Shown here piece by piece: positions 16,797-24,636 of a stretch of DNA of 38,995 bases. The notes beneath the pieces were generated by a model. The model had not been told where the DNA came from, did not search any database, and was given only the letters and a program-made list of their open reading frames with translations. This DNA is from Bdellovibrionales bacterium (GTDB lineage: Bacteria; Bdellovibrionota; Bdellovibrionia; Bdellovibrionales; UBA1609): the NCBI GenBank assembly GCA_020850475.1, contig JADZEO010000107.1, positions 1-38,995 on the forward strand, given 5' to 3'. The position numbers and the translations under genes are program-made. Each line of letters starts with the position of its first letter. Position 1 is the stretch's first letter.

Positions 16797-17582
16797 ATGA
16801 CCCGGAGGCGTCCGCGGTTGGCGGTTTGGAAATTCACTTCCTGCGACGGGTGCCAACTCAGCTTGCTGGATTGCGAAGATGAGCTTTTGACTTTGGACCG
16901 GCATATCGACATTGCTTATTTTATGGAGGCCACCAGCCGGGCCGAGCCGGGGCCTTATGACCTGTCGTTAGTGGAAGGCTCGATTTCGACGCCTGAGCAA
17001 TTGGAACAGATCGTTCGCATTCGTGACCAGTCGCGAGTGGTGGTGGCGATCGGAGCTTGTGCCACGAGTGGGGGCCTTCAAGCTTTGCGCAACTTTGCCG
17101 ATATCGACGAGATGACCCGCGTTGTTTATGCCAGTCCCGCGCACATCCAGACCTTGAGTTGCTCCACCCCGATTTCCCAACACATCGCAGTTGATTTTGA
17201 GTTGCAGGGCTGTCCCATCTCCAAAACTCAGTTGCTCGAAGTCTTGGGGGCTTTTTTGCGGGGCGAACGCCCGGTGCTCCCCACCTACAGTGTTTGTGTC
17301 GAGTGTAAACTCCAAGGAGTTTTGTGTTTGTCCGTCAGCCAGGGGCGGACCTGTTTGGGACCCATCACCCAAGCTGGCTGCGGCGCTTTGTGTCCTCGTT
17401 ACGACCGCGGCTGTTTTGGCTGCTATGGTCCCAAGGAATTGTCTCAGCCTCGCGCTCTGGGAGAATTTGTTAAAGCCCAGCACAAGGTTTCGGATCGAGA
17501 TTGGGTGCGCTGGTTGCGCAGTTACCAGGCCGGCGCGAGCGAATTCGCCAAAGAAAGTGAACGTCATGAAAAAGACCGCTAA
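16797..17582 (+). CDS. hydD: group 3b-type [NiFe] hydrogenase small (delta) subunit
   Basis: A 261-aa small subunit carrying the iron-sulfur relay to the NiFe site, related to NADH-quinone oxidoreductase 20-kDa subunits. The proximal cluster motif S-C-D-G-C-Q is at residues 15-20, followed by V-E-G-S-I-S, I-G-A-C-A-T-S-G-G and G-C-P-I-S. A Cys-rich C-terminal part (C-V-E-C-K, C-L-G-P-I-T, C-G-x-x-C-P, C-F-G-C-Y-G) supplies further clusters. There is no signal peptide, so the enzyme stays in the cytoplasm. Its C-terminus overlaps the start of hydA by 17 bases. Confidence 0.93.
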   Translation: MTRRRPRLAVWKFTSCDGCQLSLLDCEDELLTLDRHIDIAYFMEATSRAEPGPYDLSLVEGSISTPEQLEQIVRIRDQSRVVVAIGACATSGGLQALRNFADIDEMTRVVYASPAHIQTLSCSTPISQHIAVDFELQGCPISKTQLLEVLGAFLRGERPVLPTYSVCVECKLQGVLCLSVSQGRTCLGPITQAGCGALCPRYDRGCFGCYGPKELSQPRALGEFVKAQHKVSDRDWVRWLRSYQAGASEFAKESERHEKDR

Positions 17583-19014
17583 AAAAACCTCGTCCAAATC
17601 AGTCGGCAAGTCAGCCGGCAAGTCAGCCGGCAAATCAGCCAGCAAGTCAGCCGCCAAGTCAGCCGGCAAATCTAAAAAGGCTCGGCGGCAAGCAAAACCC
17701 GTCCGCGATCGCCGGCAAGCGGCGACCAAAGTCATCAAGGTCGACTATTTGGCGCGGGTTGAAGGTGAGGGAGCCCTCTTTTTGAAATACCAACGGGGAA
17801 AGGTGGAGGAAGTGCGACTCAAAATCTTTGAGCCGCCGCGATTCTTCGAAGCCTTTCTGCAGGGCCGAGATTTTAGCGAAGCACCTGATATCACCTCGCG
17901 CATTTGTGGGATCTGCCCGGTGGCCTATCAAATGAGTGCCGTGCACGCCATGGAAAATGCTGCCGGAGTGGTTGTGCCGAAGGGAATTCGCCAACTGCGC
18001 CGGCTCTTGTATTGCGGGGAGTGGATTGAAAGTCACGTCCTCCATATTTACATGCTCCACGCTCCCGACTTCTTGGGCGTTCCCGATGTCATGACCATGG
18101 CTCGGCAATACAAAGACGAAGTCGAACGGGGCCTACGACAAAAAAAACGCGGCAATCTGATTGTGAAGACCCTGGGAGGGCGCGAAATTCATCCCATCAA
18201 TGTCAAAGTGGGGGGCTTTTACTCCTTACCGCCTTGGGAGGAATTAGCCCGGTTGCGCGAGGAATTGGTTCAAGGACGAGACGAGGCTTGGGCCACCTTG
18301 CGCTTTGTTAAAGGTTTTGAGTTTCCGGACTTCTCTCGCGAAGTTGAACTGGTGAGCTTAGTGAATTCGCAAGAGTATCCGATGAACGAGGGGCGCATTC
18401 GTTCCAGTACCGATCTCGACATTGCAGCGCAAGAGTTTGAAGCGCACTTTGAAGAAGAACACATCGCCTATTCGCATGCGTTGTTTTCGAAGCGTCGTGG
18501 GCGAGGAAGTTATTTGGTCGGACCGATGGCTCGGTTCAGCCTTAATTATCCGCAACTGAGCGCGGTGGCCCGGCAAGGTGCTGACGAAGTGGGGCTGGCA
18601 CCGGGTTGCCAAAATCCGTTTAAGAGTATTCTCGCTCGTGCCGTCGAAGTGCTTTACGCCTTTGACGAAGCCGTGCGACTCCTGGATAACCTCGAGAGAC
18701 CCGCTGGTCCGAGCGTGCCGGTGGAATTTACCCAGGCCGCACGAGGAGCATGGGCGACCGAGGCGCCGCGGGGTTTGTTGTATCATCGTTATGAAATCCA
18801 AGCGGATGGGTCGATTAATACCGCCCAAATTATTCCTCCCACTTCGCAAAATCAACGCACGATCGAAGAAGACGTACGAGAGCTGGTGTTGGCACATCCG
18901 GAATTGGACGAAGATCGTTTGCGCCATCGCTGTGAGCAGGCAATTCGTAATTACGACCCTTGTATTTCATGCGCCACGCACTTTTTGAAAATCAAAAAAG
19001 AGGTGGTCGCATGA
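17566..19014 (+). CDS. hydA: group 3b-type [NiFe] hydrogenase large (alpha) subunit with basic N-terminal tail
   Basis: A 482-aa catalytic subunit. The NiFe ligands are present: R-I-C-G-I-C-P (Cys114, Cys117) and D-P-C-I-S-C-A-T-H near the end (Cys466, Cys469, His472). Ten residues follow His472, the usual peptide removed by the maturation protease after nickel insertion. The catalytic core starts near residue 60 (V-D-Y-L-A-R-V-E-G-E-G) and has the normal length of about 425. Before it lies an unusual tail of about 55 residues made of Lys, Ser, Ala, Gly and Arg, including six K-S-x-x units. ATG 17566 has a purine-rich site upstream, and no in-frame start lies nearer the core that would give a complete N-terminus, so the tail is probably translated. 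The frame is open further upstream inside hydD but that is coincidental. Confidence 0.93.
   Translation: MKKTAKKTSSKSVGKSAGKSAGKSASKSAAKSAGKSKKARRQAKPVRDRRQAATKVIKVDYLARVEGEGALFLKYQRGKVEEVRLKIFEPPRFFEAFLQGRDFSEAPDITSRICGICPVAYQMSAVHAMENAAGVVVPKGIRQLRRLLYCGEWIESHVLHIYMLHAPDFLGVPDVMTMARQYKDEVERGLRQKKRGNLIVKTLGGREIHPINVKVGGFYSLPPWEELARLREELVQGRDEAWATLRFVKGFEFPDFSREVELVSLVNSQEYPMNEGRIRSSTDLDIAAQEFEAHFEEEHIAYSHALFSKRRGRGSYLVGPMARFSLNYPQLSAVARQGADEVGLAPGCQNPFKSILARAVEVLYAFDEAVRLLDNLERPAGPSVPVEFTQAARGAWATEAPRGLLYHRYEIQADGSINTAQIIPPTSQNQRTIEEDVRELVLAHPELDEDRLRHRCEQAIRNYDPCISCATHFLKIKKEVVA
17596..17673 (+). repeat. 12-bp minisatellite in hydA encoding K-S-A-G repeats
   Basis: Six tandem 12-base units (17596-17667) with consensus AAGTCAGCCGGC are followed by a half unit AAATCT. 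Each unit encodes Lys-Ser-Ala-Gly or a close variant (V for A; S or A for G). Two units are identical neighbours, and the others differ by one or two bases, as expected for growth by replication slippage. Because the unit length is a multiple of three, copy-number change keeps the frame. The repeat lies wholly in the N-terminal tail of the hydrogenase large subunit, just after the end of hydD. Confidence 0.92.
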
Positions 19015-19520
19015 GGCGTCCGCTCGTAATCGGAGTCGGCCAGCGGTGGCGTGGTGACGACGCTGAGGGGCCGCGCCTCGTGGAGCTGCTCAAGGGGAGT
19101 ATGGCTGACCTCGCTGATTTCTTGGTGATTGAGGGTGATCCACTTGAACTTTTGGACCATTGGGAAGGGCGATCCTGCGTGGTCATCATTGATGCTTACG
19201 AAGATTCTCGGCAGACAGGCGAAGTGCGCCATTGGTGTCTATCACCCCAAACCGCGATGACGGCACAGGACCTGCCATTTGTGACCGGCGGATTTTCCTC
19301 GCATCTCGTGGGACTGCCGGAGACTTTGAGGTTGGGTGAGGCCTTGGGACGAAATCCCAGTGAGATCCATCTACTGGGTATTCCCGCAAAGAATTTCGCC
19401 TTGGCGCAAATTCCACCGCCCTCAACGAACGGCGGACGGGCGGCGATGGAAAACGAGGTGATGCAAAGGGTGAGGAACATTCTCAACCGGGGAGTTGGAT
19501 CATGCATGAGTCAGGAATGA
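19011..19520 (+). CDS. hydrogenase maturation protease (HycI/HyaD family)
   Basis: A 169-aa endopeptidase that trims the C-terminal peptide of the large subunit once nickel is in place. It has the N-terminal G-V-G-Q-R-W-R-G-D-D-A-E-G loop (family pattern G-x-G-N-x-x-x-x-D-D-x-x-G; Gln replaces the usual Asn), an I-I-D-A-Y metal-proximal Asp, S-S-H-L-V-G-L-P with the conserved His, and I-H-L-L-G-I-P near the C-terminus. ATG 19011 overlaps the hydA stop (ATGA). It directly follows its likely substrate gene, whose product ends in a ten-residue extension after the last His. Confidence 0.88.
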   Translation: MRRPLVIGVGQRWRGDDAEGPRLVELLKGSMADLADFLVIEGDPLELLDHWEGRSCVVIIDAYEDSRQTGEVRHWCLSPQTAMTAQDLPFVTGGFSSHLVGLPETLRLGEALGRNPSEIHLLGIPAKNFALAQIPPPSTNGGRAAMENEVMQRVRNILNRGVGSCMSQE

Positions 19521-19768
19521 TTCGGTCTCTCGTCCATAAGATGAACGAAATCTCCCGAGCCAACGGGGGTGGCGCGATCGCGCTGGTGAAAATCCGAATC
19601 GGTGCCTTGGCAAACATCTCAGCCACCCACTTTCGGGAGCACTTTGAAATCGAAACGGTGGGCACCATTGCCGAAGGTGCGACTCTGGAAGTTGAAGAGC
19701 ACCAAGACCCCTCGGACCCTCATGCCGCGGAGATCGTCCTTGAAAGTGTCGAGGTGGAGCTCAAGTGA
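19502..19768 (+). CDS. hypA: HypA-type nickel chaperone lacking the zinc domain
   Basis: An 88-aa protein aligned by eye to HypA. It begins M-H-E, whose His2 is the nickel ligand, and keeps the first half (I-R-I-G-A-L, H-F-E-I-E-T-V-G-T-I-A-E-G-A, L-E-V-E-E) and the last strand (V-E-V-E-L). The normal 113-118-aa protein has two Cys-x-x-Cys pairs between those parts that bind structural zinc. Here they are replaced by a short linker, H-Q-D-P-S-D-P-H, and the whole protein has no cysteine. It overlaps the protease gene by 19 bases and the hypF start by four. Nickel delivery would therefore occur without the zinc-controlled contact to HypB; no hypB is present in this window. Confidence 0.85.
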   Translation: MHESGMIRSLVHKMNEISRANGGGAIALVKIRIGALANISATHFREHFEIETVGTIAEGATLEVEEHQDPSDPHAAEIVLESVEVELK

Positions 19769-22059
19769 ATGTGACTCGGAGGCGATTGTCATTAACGGGC
19801 TTGGTTCAGGGCTTAGGGGTCAGGCCCTTTGTGTACAATTTAGCTCGCGACCTGGGCCTTTCAGGATTTGTGCAAAATACTTCCGGTGGATTATTGGTCG
19901 AAGTCCAAGGGCCCGAGATGCGACTGGATGAGTTTGCCTTGCGACTTCGAAGCGAAAAACCGCCGTTGGTGGAATTCCGCAAGTGGGAGGAACAAAACTG
20001 CGCCGTGGATTTGTCTGGCGAGAATTTTTCTATTCGTGAGTCGAGTGAAGACAACCAACGCAGCTCTTGGGTGTTGCCGGATTTGGCGATGTGTCCTGAG
20101 TGTCGGTCTGAGATTTTTAATTCTCAAGAACGTCGATATCGGTACCCGTTTACTAATTGCACCTATTGTGGCCCGCGCTATTCGATAATTGCCGGTCTGC
20201 CCTATGACCGACCGAGAACCTCGATGGCCCGCTTTGCCATGTGTGAGTCGTGTCGGTCCGAGTATGAGGATCCGACGAACCGGCGCTTTCATGCCCAGCC
20301 GATTGCCTGTGCGGATTGTGGACCGCAGGTGGAGTTGTGGAATTCCCAAGGTGAGGTGCTCTTCTGCCGCGAACAGGCCTTGGCTCAGGCAGTCGCAGTC
20401 TTGCGGCGAGGTGAGATACTCGCAGTCAAGGGTTTGGGTGGGTTTCACTTGTTGGTTGATGCCGAAAATGGTGAGGCGGTTGCACGCTTGCGCCAGCGCA
20501 AACGACGTGGGGACAAACCCTTTGCAGTGATGTTCAATTCCCTGGAGGCGGTCCAGGCCGTGGCCTCGGTCTCCGAAACCGCGTCATCGTGGCTGACCAG
20601 CTCCGTTCAACCCATTGTTTTGGTTCGTTGTCATGACCAAGTAAAGTGGGCAGACAGTGCTCCTGGGCAAAATTATTTGGGAGTGGTGCTCCCTTATACG
20701 CCCCTTCATGCTTTGCTGCTCAGCGATTTTGGTCGGCCTGTGGTTTGTACAAGTGGCAATTTGTCGGAAGAACCCATTTGCATCGATGAGCATGAAGCCT
20801 TGGCCAAGCTCAGTGGCATCGCGGATGCCTTACTGGTGCACAACCGTCCGATTTTGCGCGCGGTCGAAGACTCGGTTCTTCAGGTGGTCGGCGGGCGACC
20901 AATGGTTTTGCGTCGAGGCCGAGGTTTGGCTCCCAGTGTTTGGCCGAGTGCAGACGAAACGGCAACCGTCAGCTTTGCTCTCGGCGGAGATTTAAAGCAT
21001 GCCATGGGAATTGCCCGCGGCCAGGAGTTCATCTTGGGTACCCACGTGGGTGATGTGGCGGAAGCCGAGGCCTATGCCCAGATGGTGAGTGAAGTGAAGT
21101 CGTGGCGAGAGTTTTTTGCAGTTAAAGATCCAACCTACTTGGTCGACTGTCATCCCCAATACCACACCCACCAATGGGCGTGGTCTCAGAGTCAGAAGGT
21201 CGCCGAGTTGCAACACCATCGCGCTCATGTTTGGTCGCTTTGGGCTGAGCACGGTGGGCCCCAGGAAGATTTTGCGGTTGTGTGGGACGGCTCGGGGCTT
21301 GGGGAAGATGGCAGTATTTGGGGCGGAGAATTCTTGGTCGGCGGCAGCGATGGTAATTTGTTGCGCTGGGGCTCCTTGCGACCCTTTCAACTGTTTGGTG
21401 GTGATCGCGGCGTCCGCGATTGTCGTCGCAGTGCTTGGTCTCTGTTAACTGACACCTTGGGTGAGAGTTGGTCATCGGCCTTCGGGTGGCCTCAGGAATT
21501 TCTCCCGAGTGCGGGTGAATTGGCGTTGTTCCAGTGCAAATCGGGTCGACCTTCGTGGCCGACCACCAGCATGGGACGAATCTTTGATGCGGTGGCCGCA
21601 ATTTTGGGTTTGGTTGCAAAGCCCGTCAGTTTTGAGGGACAAGCTGCCATGCTTTTGCAAGCGCAAGCCGAATTGAGTGACCAAGTGAGTGCGCCGTTTA
21701 CCTGGGAGTGGATTCAGCACGACGGCCTGTGGCAGGCCGACTGGCGGCCGATGATTCGCGCGCTCGTTGAGGAACTGGGCCGGGGCGCAAGAGTGCCCGA
21801 ACTGGCGCGGCGGTTTCATCTGAGCCTGGTGCAAATGATAATGGTGGGCTGGCAGCTTCAGCGGCCCCGATCGCGACGGATGATTGTAGCGGGCGGATGT
21901 TTTCAAAATAAATTATTGCTCGAGTTGCTTATCGAGAGGTGTCAGCAGGAGCAGATTGAAGTGGCCTGGCCGCAACTGAACCCCCCGAATGATGGAGGTT
22001 TGGCCTTGGGGCAATTGGCCTGGTGGAAGTTTCAACAAAGGAAAAAAACATGTGTTTAG
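19765..22059 (+). CDS. hypF: carbamoyltransferase HypF
   Basis: A 764-aa enzyme that turns carbamoyl phosphate and ATP into the carbamoyl group passed to HypE for making the CN ligands of the NiFe site. Domain order is canonical: an N-terminal acylphosphatase-like domain (G-L-V-Q-G-L-G-V-R-P-F-V), a paired zinc-finger region (C-P-E-C, C-T-Y-C-G-P, C-E-S-C, C-A-D-C-G-P, about residues 107-190), a YrdC-like domain (K-G-L-G-G-F-H-L, K-R-R-G-D-K-P-F-A-V-M) and a C-terminal Kae1-like domain (H-H-R-A-H and G-G-C-F-Q-N). GTG 19765 overlaps the hypA stop (GTGA). The stop overlaps hypC by ten bases. Confidence 0.95.
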   Translation: MNVTRRRLSLTGLVQGLGVRPFVYNLARDLGLSGFVQNTSGGLLVEVQGPEMRLDEFALRLRSEKPPLVEFRKWEEQNCAVDLSGENFSIRESSEDNQRSSWVLPDLAMCPECRSEIFNSQERRYRYPFTNCTYCGPRYSIIAGLPYDRPRTSMARFAMCESCRSEYEDPTNRRFHAQPIACADCGPQVELWNSQGEVLFCREQALAQAVAVLRRGEILAVKGLGGFHLLVDAENGEAVARLRQRKRRGDKPFAVMFNSLEAVQAVASVSETASSWLTSSVQPIVLVRCHDQVKWADSAPGQNYLGVVLPYTPLHALLLSDFGRPVVCTSGNLSEEPICIDEHEALAKLSGIADALLVHNRPILRAVEDSVLQVVGGRPMVLRRGRGLAPSVWPSADETATVSFALGGDLKHAMGIARGQEFILGTHVGDVAEAEAYAQMVSEVKSWREFFAVKDPTYLVDCHPQYHTHQWAWSQSQKVAELQHHRAHVWSLWAEHGGPQEDFAVVWDGSGLGEDGSIWGGEFLVGGSDGNLLRWGSLRPFQLFGGDRGVRDCRRSAWSLLTDTLGESWSSAFGWPQEFLPSAGELALFQCKSGRPSWPTTSMGRIFDAVAAILGLVAKPVSFEGQAAMLLQAQAELSDQVSAPFTWEWIQHDGLWQADWRPMIRALVEELGRGARVPELARRFHLSLVQMIMVGWQLQRPRSRRMIVAGGCFQNKLLLELLIERCQQEQIEVAWPQLNPPNDGGLALGQLAWWKFQQRKKTCV

Positions 22060-22295
22060 GAGTGCCGGGCAGAATCGAAAGCATCAGTGGCGAAGGCTTG
22101 TTGCGCAGAGGTCAAGTGAGTTTTGCGGGGGTGGCGCGCGAGGTGGCCTTGACCTATGTGCCGGAAGCCAAGGTGGGCGACTTTGTAGTCGTTCATGTTG
22201 GTGTGGCCATCTCAGTCTTAAGCGAAACGCAAGCCCAACGAGCCTTTGATGCCTATCGCGAACTTGAAGGAGATCCCAATGAAGTTTGTGACTGA
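22050..22295 (+). CDS. hypC: hydrogenase assembly chaperone HypC
   Basis: An 81-aa HypC/HybG protein beginning M-C-L-G-V-P-G. Cys2 is the conserved residue that holds iron with HypD and contacts the large subunit. ATG 22050 is required to expose that Cys; the in-frame sequence further upstream belongs to hypF read in another frame. AAAGGAA lies just upstream as ribosome site. A small beta-barrel (V-G-D-F-V-V-V-H-V-G-V-A) is followed by a C-terminal helix as expected. It overlaps hypF by ten bases and hypD by 17. Confidence 0.93.
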   Translation: MCLGVPGRIESISGEGLLRRGQVSFAGVAREVALTYVPEAKVGDFVVVHVGVAISVLSETQAQRAFDAYRELEGDPNEVCD

Positions 22296-23373
22296 GTTTC
22301 GCGATCGCGAACTGGTAGAACGGGAAGCCAAGCGCATTCATCAAGTGGTGACTCGCCCTTGGCGCATCATGGAAGTTTGTGGCGGGCAAACCCACGCTCT
22401 ACTCCGGTATGGCCTCGTCAGCCTTTTGCCGGAACAAGTTAAGTTGATTCACGGACCTGGCTGCCCCGTGTGCGTGACTCCCATCGAAGTGCTGGATTGT
22501 GCGGTGGCTTTAGCGGAACAGCAGGGAGCCATTCTCTGTTCTTTCGGCGATATGCTTAAGATTCCGGCGTCCAACGGCAATTTGTTTCAATGCCGAGCCC
22601 GCGGTGGCGATGTGCGAGTAGTGGATTCTCCGCTTGAAGCTTTGTCCCTTGCCCAGCAGAATCCCCATCGCGAAGTGGTCTTTCTCGCCGTCGGTTTTGA
22701 GACCACCGCTCCGGCTCATGCGCTGGCGGTGTTGCAGGCGCGTGAGTTGGGACTGAGCAACTTTTCTTTGCTGGTGTCTCACTATTTGGTTCCCCCTGCC
22801 TTGCGGTTGATTCTCAGTAATCCGAAGGCTCAGGTCGATGGCTTTTTGGCGGCGGGACATGTTTGTACAGTGATGGGAGCTGAGGAATATCGGCCGATTG
22901 TCGAAGAATTCCAAGTGCCGATTGTTGTGACTGGTTTTGAACCAGTCGACTTGATGCAAGGAATTCGCATGGTCGTGGAACAACTGGAAGCCGGCCGCGC
23001 AGAGCTCGAGAATCAATATGTCCGCAGTGTGGCGACTCAAGGCAACCCGACGGCGCGCGCGGCGATTGCCCAGGTTTTCGAGCCGATCAAGCAAAATTGG
23101 CGGGGATTAGGAAGTTACGACGAAAGTGGTCTTGGGCTTAGAGCGGATTTTGCTCACTTTGATGCCCGCAAGAAATTTAACTTGAACTTGGTACCTGCGG
23201 CCGCCAATTCTTGCTTAGGTGGTGACATTATGATGGGCATTAAGAAGCCTTGGGACTGCGAGAAATTTGGCAACGAATGCTCGCCGGATCACCCGCTGGG
23301 TGCGCCCATGGTGTCGGCCGAGGGAGCTTGTGCGGCTTATTTTAAATACGAAATGACGGAGAAACCCACATGA
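22279..23373 (+). CDS. hypD: hydrogenase iron-center assembly protein HypD
   Basis: A 364-aa [4Fe-4S] protein forming the scaffold, with HypC, on which Fe(CN)2CO is built. Hallmarks are M-E-V-C-G-G-Q-T-H (active Cys), H-G-P-G-C-P-V-C-V-T-P, G-F-E-T-T-A-P, C-S-F-G-D-M, and a C-terminal Cys group (N-E-C-S-P-D-H-P-L-G-A-P, E-G-A-C-A-A-Y) for the cluster. ATG 22279 has GAAGGAGA seven bases upstream, inside hypC, one of the strongest ribosome sites in the operon. The stop overlaps the hypE start (ATGA). Confidence 0.95.
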   Translation: MKFVTEFRDRELVEREAKRIHQVVTRPWRIMEVCGGQTHALLRYGLVSLLPEQVKLIHGPGCPVCVTPIEVLDCAVALAEQQGAILCSFGDMLKIPASNGNLFQCRARGGDVRVVDSPLEALSLAQQNPHREVVFLAVGFETTAPAHALAVLQARELGLSNFSLLVSHYLVPPALRLILSNPKAQVDGFLAAGHVCTVMGAEEYRPIVEEFQVPIVVTGFEPVDLMQGIRMVVEQLEAGRAELENQYVRSVATQGNPTARAAIAQVFEPIKQNWRGLGSYDESGLGLRADFAHFDARKKFNLNLVPAAANSCLGGDIMMGIKKPWDCEKFGNECSPDHPLGAPMVSAEGACAAYFKYEMTEKPT

Positions 23374-24395
23374 ACCAAGACAACTCCCGCATTATTTTAG
23401 CCCACGGCAACGGTGGCAAATTGCAGGCGGATTTGCTGGCCAATTGGATTTTTCCAGAGTGGGGTGGAGTCGTACTGCCCGCCGATCGCGACAGTCAAAT
23501 CATGCCGTGGTCGTCCTCGCAACTGGTTATGAGTACAGATTCCTTCGTCGTTGATCCCTTGTTTTTCCCAGGGGGCGACATTGGTCACCTGGCTGTCTGT
23601 GGTACTACCAACGATCTCGCCATGAGTGGGGCTGAACCACGATTTTTAATGTGCAGTTTTATCCTGGAGGAAGGTTTACCCTTAAATGATCTGAGGCGCG
23701 TGGCGCGGTCCATTGGTCAAGTGGCTCGAGAACTCAAACTCCAAATTGTCGGTGGCGACCTAAAGGTGGTGGAGCGGGGCAAGGGTGACGGGATGTTCAT
23801 TAATACTTCGGGAGTGGGTTGTTTGAGAGGGGGCAAAACTCCAGGCCCCGAACGTCTTCGTCCGGGACAGCGAGTGCTGGTGAGTGGCGACTTGGGTCGG
23901 CATGGACTGGTGGTGTTGCTGTCACGCGAGGGAATTCAGTTCACCTCTGAACTCCAGTCGGACTGTGCGCCGCTGTGGCCTGCCGTTCGAGCGCTTCAGG
24001 ATGCTGCCATTGACCTCAAATGTTTGCGTGACCTCACTCGCGGAGGTTTGGCGACGGCGCTTCACGAACTTGCGCAGTCTTCGGGACAATCTTTTTTGAT
24101 TCACGAAAATCACCTGCCGTTGCTCGAGCCGGCGCGGGGAGCCTGCGAGGTTTTAGGAATCGAGGCCGTTTACTTAGCGTCGGAAGGCACGATGTTGGTG
24201 GTGGTGGACGAAGAGGACGTGGCACCGACTCTCGAAATTTTGCGAGCCCGATCCGGGCACCAGCTGGCTTGCGAAATCGGGCAAGTGGTGAGCACCAACC
24301 CCGATCTTGGTCCTGAGACGCGACTTCAGGCCGAGTGGGGAGCTCCGCGACGACTCGGGCCGCTGCTCTATGAAGCCTTGCCGCGAATCTGCTAG
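23370..24395 (+). CDS. hypE: carbamoyl dehydratase HypE
   Basis: A 341-aa AIR-synthase-like ATPase that dehydrates the carbamoyl group on its C-terminal cysteine to thiocyanate, the CN donor. It starts with H-G-N-G-G near residue 11, has the STDSFV motif (M-S-T-D-S-F-V-V) and G-D-L-K/D-L-T-R-G-G-L-A-T, and ends P-R-I-C, the terminal Cys required for the chemistry. It is the last gene of the compact hydrogenase operon; a gap of 241 bases separates it from cheY. Confidence 0.95.
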   Translation: MNQDNSRIILAHGNGGKLQADLLANWIFPEWGGVVLPADRDSQIMPWSSSQLVMSTDSFVVDPLFFPGGDIGHLAVCGTTNDLAMSGAEPRFLMCSFILEEGLPLNDLRRVARSIGQVARELKLQIVGGDLKVVERGKGDGMFINTSGVGCLRGGKTPGPERLRPGQRVLVSGDLGRHGLVVLLSREGIQFTSELQSDCAPLWPAVRALQDAAIDLKCLRDLTRGGLATALHELAQSSGQSFLIHENHLPLLEPARGACEVLGIEAVYLASEGTMLVVVDEEDVAPTLEILRARSGHQLACEIGQVVSTNPDLGPETRLQAEWGAPRRLGPLLYEALPRIC

Positions 24396-24407
24396 AGCCT
24401 CTTCCGC

Positions 24408-24454
24408 AAGGATGAAACCAGCAGAGCGGCGAGGGGCGGCCAAATCTCATCCTT
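24408..24454 (+). terminator. weak inverted repeat after hypE
   Basis: AAGGATGA at 24408-24415 pairs perfectly with TCATCCTT at 24447-24454 around a G-rich loop of 31 bases. It lies 13 bases past the hypE stop, where the operon should end. There is no T-run, so it is at best a Rho-dependent or processing hairpin and may be chance. Confidence 0.2.
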
Positions 24455-24574
24455 AGAGAGTGGTAGAGTGTGATTCGGCGCAAACTTTGGCGCCGAGGTG
24501 ATGTTTCGGTGTGAGACAGTGGCGAGATTTTTGAGCTGGACTCGCACAGGTTGGTTTAGGGATTCGAGCTCAAT

Positions 24575-24601
24575 TAAGTCGACTCTGGGAAAGGCCGATG
24601 A
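24575..24601 (+). promoter_or_regulatory. sigma-28 (FliA)-type promoter of the chemotaxis operon
   Basis: TAAG at 24575-24578, then exactly 15 bases, then GCCGATGA at 24594-24601. The flagellar sigma-28 consensus is TAAA-N15-GCCGATAA, so this matches 10 of 12 fixed positions with the exact spacing. Transcription would start near 24608, 29 bases before the cheY ATG at 24637. It suggests the che genes are expressed with late flagellar genes. A flagellar sigma factor is not encoded in the window. Confidence 0.65.
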
Positions 24602-24636
24602 ATGGATGCTGGCCGAGATATCAGAAGGGAGTCGGC

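Noticed and set aside
17191-17565. Upstream in-frame extension of hydA within hydD
   Set aside because: It overlaps hydD by nearly 400 bases in another frame, has no hydrogenase similarity and would lengthen an already extended N-terminus.
17596-17673. Tandem repeat as a CRISPR array
   Set aside because: Units are 12 bases, contiguous with no spacers and in frame inside hydA. No CRISPR array and no tRNA or rRNA gene was seen anywhere in the window.
16082-17738. Long antisense frames (up to 276 codons) over hydG, hydD and hydA
   Set aside because: They lie opposite well-supported hydrogenase genes, have no family motifs, and the one opposite the minisatellite merely reads its complement.
17905-17930. 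HydA L1 motif reads C-G-I-C-P-V-A-Y, with Tyr where many hydrogenases have His
   Set aside because: I recall the same C-P-V-A-Y-Q-M-S form in bacterial group 3b enzymes, so it is probably a subgroup feature and not a lost ligand. An alignment would settle it.
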